The translations under genes and the position numbers were made by a program. The notes below the pieces were generated by a model. That model saw nothing but the letters and a program-made list of their open reading frames with translations, searched no databases and was not told the origin of the DNA. A DNA stretch of 64,000 bases from the NCBI GenBank assembly GCA_030950365.1, contig JAUZRQ010000002.1, positions 62,001 through 126,000 on the forward strand, written 5' to 3'. Below, piece by piece: positions 59,363-64,000 of the stretch (position 1 is the stretch's first letter; each line of letters starts with the position of its first letter). Origin of the DNA: Candidatus Zhuqueibacterota bacterium (lineage in GTDB: Bacteria; Zhuqueibacterota; Zhuqueibacteria; Zhuqueibacterales; Geothermadaptataceae).

Positions 59363-61501
59363 ATGCAGAGGAAATTCGCATTCGCGCTTTTGGCGGTGTT
59401 GACGCTGGCACTGACAACGCTCGCTCAGGCCGGTTCTCCAAAGATCAAAAAATATCGCAGTTTCGAGGATTTCATCAAAGGCGAAAGCAAGGGCATCGCC
59501 ATCAGTTATGAGGGCTACTTGAGCCTTGCGCCGAACGTGAAAGCCTGGTTCGAGAGCCAGTCGCCGCACATCTGGCGGATTGTTCAGGTGGGCAAAACGT
59601 TTTACGCCGGCGCCGGCAGTCCGGCGGCTGTGTACCGCATTTCGGCCCAAGGGGATACCAGTACGATTTTCCAGAGCGATGCCGCGGCCATTTTTGCACT
59701 GGCCGCCGATGCGCAGGGCAATGTCTGGTTTGCACCATCGCCGGGTGGTGATGTGTATCGCTACCGCAACGGCGACGTGCAGAAAATCGCCAGCCTGGAT
59801 GTGACCTATGTGTGGGATCTGCTGCCTGCGGACGGGCAGGTGCTGGTAGCCACGGGCGAGCCCGGCGATATTTACCGGCTTTCGGCAGACGGCAAGGCGG
59901 AAAAATTCTACGAAAGCAAGGAGACGCACATCCGCACATTGGCGCGCGACGCAGCCGGCCGGATTTATGCCGGTTCCGCCGATAAAGGTCTGCTATTCCG
60001 TTTCGATGCCAGTGGCAAACCGTTTGTGCTGTACGATTCGCCGCAATCCGAGATTTTTGCCATTTTGCCGCGAAAGGACGGCCGGGTATGGATCGCCTGC
60101 GCCAGTGAAGGGCTGCGCCGGCCCACGCCTTCCGGCGCGCGCGTGAGTCTGGGCGAACTGCGCATTGAAGCGGAAGGGCGTGAAGAGCGCGCTCCCCGGC
60201 CATCGGTGCCGTCACCGGCGCCGTCTCTGGGTCGCGGCAATCCCGGGGCAGTGTATCTGGTTGCAGTAAACGGTGTGGCCAAAAATGTGTGGGAAGGCCT
60301 GCGGGATCGCGTGCAGGCTGTGGCGCCGTATGCCGATGGCTCGATTCTCGTCGGCACCGGCGATAACGGCAAGATTTATCAGGTTTTCCCCAACGGCGAT
60401 ATCAATTTGCTGCTCGACCTGGAACCGGCGCAGATCACGGCGCTATTGCCGCTGGCCGATGGCCGGATGGCGGTGGGCACGTCCAATCTGGGTAAGGGTT
60501 TTTTCATCCAAAAGACACGCGTGCGTGAAGGCGAATACCTGTCGCCGGTGATCGATGCCAAGATCAATGCGCGCTGGGGCAGTGCCAGTTGGCGCGGCGA
60601 TGGTAGTATCCAGCTGTTCGTGCGCAGCGGCAACAGCGAAAAACCGGACAACACCTGGAGCTCCTGGTTTGGCCCGCTGACCGATGCCGGCGGCGCCACG
60701 ATCCAGGCGCCTAATGCGCGATTCCTGCAGTGGCGGGCGGTCCTCAAACGCGGCAACCGCCAGGCCCGTCTGGAAGAGGTGGCCATTGGCTACATGCAGG
60801 AAAACGTGCCGCCGGAAATCACTTCAATTACCATTTACAAACCGGGTGTGGCTTTCCCCGATGCCGTGAGCGAGGGCAAGAAGCAGGACATTGAAGCCGG
60901 CAACAACCGCAATTCCAGCAGCCGTCCACGCTCCTCCCGTAGCTATAAGCGCGAAACCAAGCAGGGCTATCAATCCGTGGGCTGGAAGGCCAAAGATCCG
61001 AACGCTGATGAGCTGACGTACCATGTGTACTACCGTCAGGTGGATTCGCCGGTGTGGCGTACGCTGGTGGAAGATTACAGCGCCACGGTGTATTCCTGGG
61101 ACAGCCGCACCCTGGAAGACGGCAAGTATGTGGTGAAGGTGGTGGTGTCGGATAAAAAGAGCAATCCGCCGGGCCAGGAGCTGACGCATGAAAAACTCAG
61201 CAAGCCGTTTGTGATCGATAATACTGCGCCCGAGATTTCGCCGCTCAAGCTCGAGAAGGGCAGCGAACCGCGGGTGCGGTTCACCGCCAAGGATGCCGGG
61301 ACGCGCGTGAGCTCCGCCTATTATGCGCTCGATGCGCAGAAGTGGCAGTTGCTTTATCCGGACGACGGGATTGCGGATTCGCCGCGGGAACACTTCACCA
61401 TCCGGCTGCCGGATTTGAAACCGGGCAAGCACATCCTGACCGTGAAGGTATTCGATGAAAACAACAACGTGCGTTATCGCCATTTGAATTTTCGCTGGTA
61501 A
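59363..61501 (+). CDS. Secreted beta-propeller protein
   Basis: A 712-residue exported protein with signal peptide ending LAQA (about 1-23). The first 390 residues contain repeated four-stranded blades (FYAGAGSPAAVYRISAQG, VWFAPSPGGDVYRYRNGD, VLVATGEPGDIYRLSADG, IYAGSADKGLLFRFDASG, ILVGTGDNGKIYQVFPNG), i.e. a beta-propeller. This is followed by an acidic/arginine linker and Ig/fibronectin-like domains (YHVYYRQVDSPVWRTLVEDY, GKHILTVKVFDENNNVRYRH). No catalytic residues are evident. It follows the S55-peptidase gene by 83 bp; a cell-surface binding role is inferred. Confidence 0.78.
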   Translation: MQRKFAFALLAVLTLALTTLAQAGSPKIKKYRSFEDFIKGESKGIAISYEGYLSLAPNVKAWFESQSPHIWRIVQVGKTFYAGAGSPAAVYRISAQGDTSTIFQSDAAAIFALAADAQGNVWFAPSPGGDVYRYRNGDVQKIASLDVTYVWDLLPADGQVLVATGEPGDIYRLSADGKAEKFYESKETHIRTLARDAAGRIYAGSADKGLLFRFDASGKPFVLYDSPQSEIFAILPRKDGRVWIACASEGLRRPTPSGARVSLGELRIEAEGREERAPRPSVPSPAPSLGRGNPGAVYLVAVNGVAKNVWEGLRDRVQAVAPYADGSILVGTGDNGKIYQVFPNGDINLLLDLEPAQITALLPLADGRMAVGTSNLGKGFFIQKTRVREGEYLSPVIDAKINARWGSASWRGDGSIQLFVRSGNSEKPDNTWSSWFGPLTDAGGATIQAPNARFLQWRAVLKRGNRQARLEEVAIGYMQENVPPEITSITIYKPGVAFPDAVSEGKKQDIEAGNNRNSSSRPRSSRSYKRETKQGYQSVGWKAKDPNADELTYHVYYRQVDSPVWRTLVEDYSATVYSWDSRTLEDGKYVVKVVVSDKKSNPPGQELTHEKLSKPFVIDNTAPEISPLKLEKGSEPRVRFTAKDAGTRVSSAYYALDAQKWQLLYPDDGIADSPREHFTIRLPDLKPGKHILTVKVFDENNNVRYRHLNFRW

Positions 61502-61525
61502 AACAGAGAAAGGCCTCTAGCGGAG

Positions 61526-62536
61526 ATGAGCGGACTGATTCAACCCGATGAAATTGCCCGGATCGATCGGATTGTCAGCAAATACGCCAATTTTGTGATT
61601 ACCACGCATGTTAATCCGGACGGCGACGGCCTGGGATCAGAAGTGGCTTTTGCCGAGTTCTTGCGTCAGCGCAAAAAAACGTTTTCGATTATCAACAATA
61701 GCCCAGTGCCGGAAAACTACCGCTTTCTGGATCCAAACGCGCAGATGGAGGTGTTCAACAAAGAGCGGCATATCGAGGTGCTCACCAGCGCCGATGTGCT
61801 GTTCATTCTGGACATCAGCGACTGGGGCCGCTTGCGCAAGCTCGGCGAGCTGGTGCACGACCTATCGCTCAAAACCGTGTGCATCGATCATCATCCGGTC
61901 AAGGAGCCGTTCGCGGATGTGGATATCATTTACCCAGAGGCGTGTTCTACCGGCGAGCTGATTTACGAGCTGCTCAAAGGACTGGGCGCGCGTTTCACGC
62001 AGCGCATTTGTGAAGCCATTTACACCGCCATCCTGACCGATACCGGCTCCTTTCGCTTCACCAACACCAATCCGGCGGCGCACCGCATCGTCGCCGAGTT
62101 GCTGGAATCGGGCATTAATCCGCAAAAGATTTACAGCAATGTGTATGAGAACCAGAGCGTCGAGCGGGTGAAGCTGATGGCGCGGGTGCTGAGCGAGCTG
62201 CGTATCGAATACGACGGCCGCCTGGCCTGGATGAAGATCACTCAGCAGATGCTGAAAGAAACCGGAGCCACGCTGAAGGACACCGAAGGGCTGGCGGATT
62301 TCCCGCGCTCCATCGCCGGCGTGGAAGTGGCCCTGCTGTTTATGGAACTCGAGGATGGCAAGGTGAAAATCAGCTTCCGTTCCAAGGGCAATGTAGTGAT
62401 CAACGGTCTGGCACAGGAATTTTCTGGCGGTGGGCATGCCTTTGCGGCCGGCGCTTCCACTGATGGACCGATAGAGGCGGTGATCCCGGTCGTGCTGAAA
62501 CGCGCCGGCGCATTGTTTGAAAAACCGAAACATTGA
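61526..62536 (+). CDS. nrnA: DHH-family phosphoesterase (NrnA oligoribonuclease / PAP phosphatase)
   Basis: A 336-residue NrnA-type enzyme, degrading nano-RNAs and 3'-phosphoadenosine-5'-phosphate. The DHH domain has THVNPDGDGLGSEVAFAEFL, LDISDWGRLRKLGELV, and the DHHP motif (CIDHHPVKEPF) with EACSTGELIYELLK. The linker leads to the DHHA1 domain (KISFRSKGNVVINGLAQEFS then GGGHAFAAGAST). All metal ligands are present. It is the last gene of the run and starts 24 bp after the beta-propeller gene. Confidence 0.93.
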   Translation: MSGLIQPDEIARIDRIVSKYANFVITTHVNPDGDGLGSEVAFAEFLRQRKKTFSIINNSPVPENYRFLDPNAQMEVFNKERHIEVLTSADVLFILDISDWGRLRKLGELVHDLSLKTVCIDHHPVKEPFADVDIIYPEACSTGELIYELLKGLGARFTQRICEAIYTAILTDTGSFRFTNTNPAAHRIVAELLESGINPQKIYSNVYENQSVERVKLMARVLSELRIEYDGRLAWMKITQQMLKETGATLKDTEGLADFPRSIAGVEVALLFMELEDGKVKISFRSKGNVVINGLAQEFSGGGHAFAAGASTDGPIEAVIPVVLKRAGALFEKPKH

Positions 62537-62696
62537 GCCTTGTTTTAGAGGTTCCCACCTCAGATGTTTGGCGAAATGTTGGTTTAAATGTCGGGCCGCT
62601 GCATTGCAGCCCGCGCGGCAACGGCGGATACGCCGGGTTTATTTCCGGCAACCACAGATTGTTTTCTGAGCGCTGTCTTTTGAGCATTCATGTATT

Positions 62697-62795
62697 GTAA
62701 CTATTCAGCCCACTATCTGTCATTGCGAGGATCCGCCAGCCGGCGGAGGCTCGCGATGACGGATCCTTTTATTTTTTGTTACAAAGGGCTGAATA
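62697..62795. repeat. MITE-like palindromic element, copy D
   Basis: Left end GTAACTATTCAGCCC (62697-62711) and right end GGGCTGAATA (62786-62795), a perfect inverted match over ten bases. The core has GTCATTGCGAGGATCCGCCA near the left and GGAGGCTCGCGATGAC at the right, itself palindromic. This is the best-preserved copy. The rest of the 62537-62861 gap shows nothing further. Confidence 0.65.
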
Positions 62796-62861
62796 AATGC
62801 CATGCATTACTGAATATTAGCACACTGAGTACGTTAGCCCTCTGAAATTCGCCATTCAAGT

Positions 62862-64000
62862 ATGTCCAATCAACCATCAGATATCCATACCCGCCTTTCG
62901 GAGCTCATCGCCGGAATGGAGCCCGACCTGATTCAGTATCGTCGGCATCTGCACCAGCATCCTGAATTGGGCTATCAGGAGCAAAATACGGCCAGATACC
63001 TGACCGAACTGCTGCGCTCCTTTGGCCTCACGCCGCGGCGTGTGGCTGGCACTGGACTTCTGGTGGATATTGGCGAGGCTCCAGCCAGGATCGGCTTCCG
63101 TGCCGATATGGATGCGCTGCCCATCCGTGAAGAAACGGGGCTGCCGTATGCCTCGCAGAATTCGGGGGTGATGCATGCCTGCGGGCATGATGTGCACATG
63201 GCCGTGGCGCTGGGCGTGGCCCGGGCGTTGGTGGCGTTGCGCGAGCACTTGACGCACGGCGTGCGCCTTCTGTTTCAGCCTGCGGAGGAGCTCATGCCCG
63301 GTGGCGCCGCCGACATGATTCGTGACGGGGCCATCGAGGGACTGGAAGCGATTTACGCGCTGCACGTGGAACCCACGCTGCCAGCCGGCACGGTGGGTCT
63401 CAAATACGGCCCGTTTCTGGCTTCGGTGGACACATTCGATATCGAGCTCAGAGGCAAGATGGGCCATGCTGGCTATCCGCACCGCGCCGTGGATCCGGTG
63501 CCTGCAGCAGCCGAGCTCGTGCTGGCGCTGCAAACTCTGGTCGCCCGCAAAACCGATCCCGTTAGCCCTGCAGTGTTCAGTATTACAGAATTGCAGGCTG
63601 GCGAGGCCAAGAATATCATCCCGGCAAAAGTGCATCTGGGCGGCACTTACCGCTGTCTGGATGCCGCCGTGCGCGAACAGATTCCACACTGGCTCGAGGA
63701 CATGCTGGCCGGCATCTGCCGCGCGCATGGATTGGAATACAAGTTGTCATTTGAGCACGGTTCGCCCGTGCTGGTGAACGACGAGCACTGCACGCGCAAA
63801 CTGGAACAGGTCTGTCGCCAGGTACTCGGCGATGACCGCGTTGTGATTCTGCAGGAACCCCGTCTGGGGGCCGAGGATTTTTCGTTTTACCTGGAACATA
63901 TTCCGGGGACGCTGATGCGCCTCGGCGTGCAAACCGATCCGGCGCAAACTGTGCCGCTGCATTCGCCGCGCTTCGCTCCCGATGAGCGCGCCATGGCCGT
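62862..64000 (+). CDS. M20-family amidohydrolase (hippurate hydrolase / carboxypeptidase-like), 3'-truncated
   Basis: The gene runs off the right edge; 379 residues are visible. It is a cytoplasmic M20D metallopeptidase-like amidohydrolase, acting on N-acyl amino acids or amides. Visible motifs are YRRHLHQHPELGYQE (29-40 region), FRADMDALPIREETGLPY, the metal-binding HACGHDVHM (105-113), FQPAEELMPGGA with the catalytic Glu and GHAGYPHRAVDPV in the dimerisation domain. The final stretch LHSPRF carries the last metal histidine. The substrate cannot be fixed. The gene start is the ATG at 62862. Confidence 0.92.
   Translation, partial: MSNQPSDIHTRLSELIAGMEPDLIQYRRHLHQHPELGYQEQNTARYLTELLRSFGLTPRRVAGTGLLVDIGEAPARIGFRADMDALPIREETGLPYASQNSGVMHACGHDVHMAVALGVARALVALREHLTHGVRLLFQPAEELMPGGAADMIRDGAIEGLEAIYALHVEPTLPAGTVGLKYGPFLASVDTFDIELRGKMGHAGYPHRAVDPVPAAAELVLALQTLVARKTDPVSPAVFSITELQAGEAKNIIPAKVHLGGTYRCLDAAVREQIPHWLEDMLAGICRAHGLEYKLSFEHGSPVLVNDEHCTRKLEQVCRQVLGDDRVVILQEPRLGAEDFSFYLEHIPGTLMRLGVQTDPAQTVPLHSPRFAPDERAMA

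Noticed and set aside
1-64000. tRNA, rRNA or insertion-sequence genes
   Set aside because: Gaps were read for T-loop-like and transposase signatures on both strands; none was convincing. This was by eye and is not exhaustive.

Overview
The window looks like chromosomal DNA of a Gram-negative bacterium. It encodes a TonB-dependent receptor with an N-terminal carboxypeptidase-regulatory-like domain, outer-membrane barrels, heptosyltransferase-type glycosyltransferases, a secretin/pseudopilin cluster and cytochrome bd. The mixture (Mpl ligase, bacterial eRF1-like protein, archaeal-lipid-like UbiA enzyme, GTDC1-type glycosyltransferase, small Bacteroidota-type 'cytochrome B' protein) fits the FCB superphylum, perhaps near Calditrichota/KSB1. 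This placement is an inference from gene content. I see no rRNA, tRNA, CRISPR array or intact transposase.

Layout. 1-6.7 kb: end of an outer-membrane barrel gene, then a leftward run of an acyl-CoA carboxylase beta subunit, a STAS protein, a biotin carboxylase and two LPS-type glycosyltransferases. 6.7-12 kb: a repeat-rich gap, a secreted beta-propeller phytase, a small membrane protein and cydAB. 12-20 kb: a Tat-type PLP enzyme, a large secreted alpha/beta hydrolase, a sulfite-oxidase-family molybdoenzyme and a BarA-like hybrid kinase, then about 1.2 kb without convincing genes. 20.7-23.2 kb: an ECF sigma / zinc-finger anti-sigma / two LTxxQ periplasmic proteins cassette that looks like envelope or metal-stress sensing. 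23.4-25.9 kb: a translationally coupled SGNH hydrolase and FAD oxidoreductase.

26.6-33.8 kb is the most unusual part. A leftward six-gene operon encodes an ECF-like sigma factor, a membrane zinc-finger anti-sigma with TPRs, a membrane protein with a HExxH zincin motif resembling peptidase family M64, a 130-residue unknown, a 998-residue membrane-anchored TPR-CHAT cysteine protease with a visible His/Cys dyad, and a small two-helix membrane protein. The two-helix module of the last protein is clearly related to the N-terminus of the zincin protein. I propose a proteolytic signalling or effector system under its own sigma/anti-sigma pair.

34.7-42.6 kb: housekeeping genes (UbiA prenyltransferase, dtd, maf, RodZ-like, thioredoxin-like, mpl, R3H protein, ferritin, a tRNA-queuosine mannosyltransferase homologue). 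43-51.3 kb: a type II secretion / type IV pilus-like cluster (F, four pilins, PilM-PilN fusion, M/O, P/C, secretin) without an ATPase. 51.7-64 kb: a lipoprotein plus TonB receptor pair, a bacterial eRF1-like protein, a SpoIVB-type S55 peptidase, a secreted beta-propeller protein, an NrnA-type DHH phosphoesterase and an M20 amidohydrolase cut by the window edge. Several gaps carry short palindromic repeats, including a MITE-like element with terminal inverted repeats in four places and two arrays of small hairpins with covarying stems.
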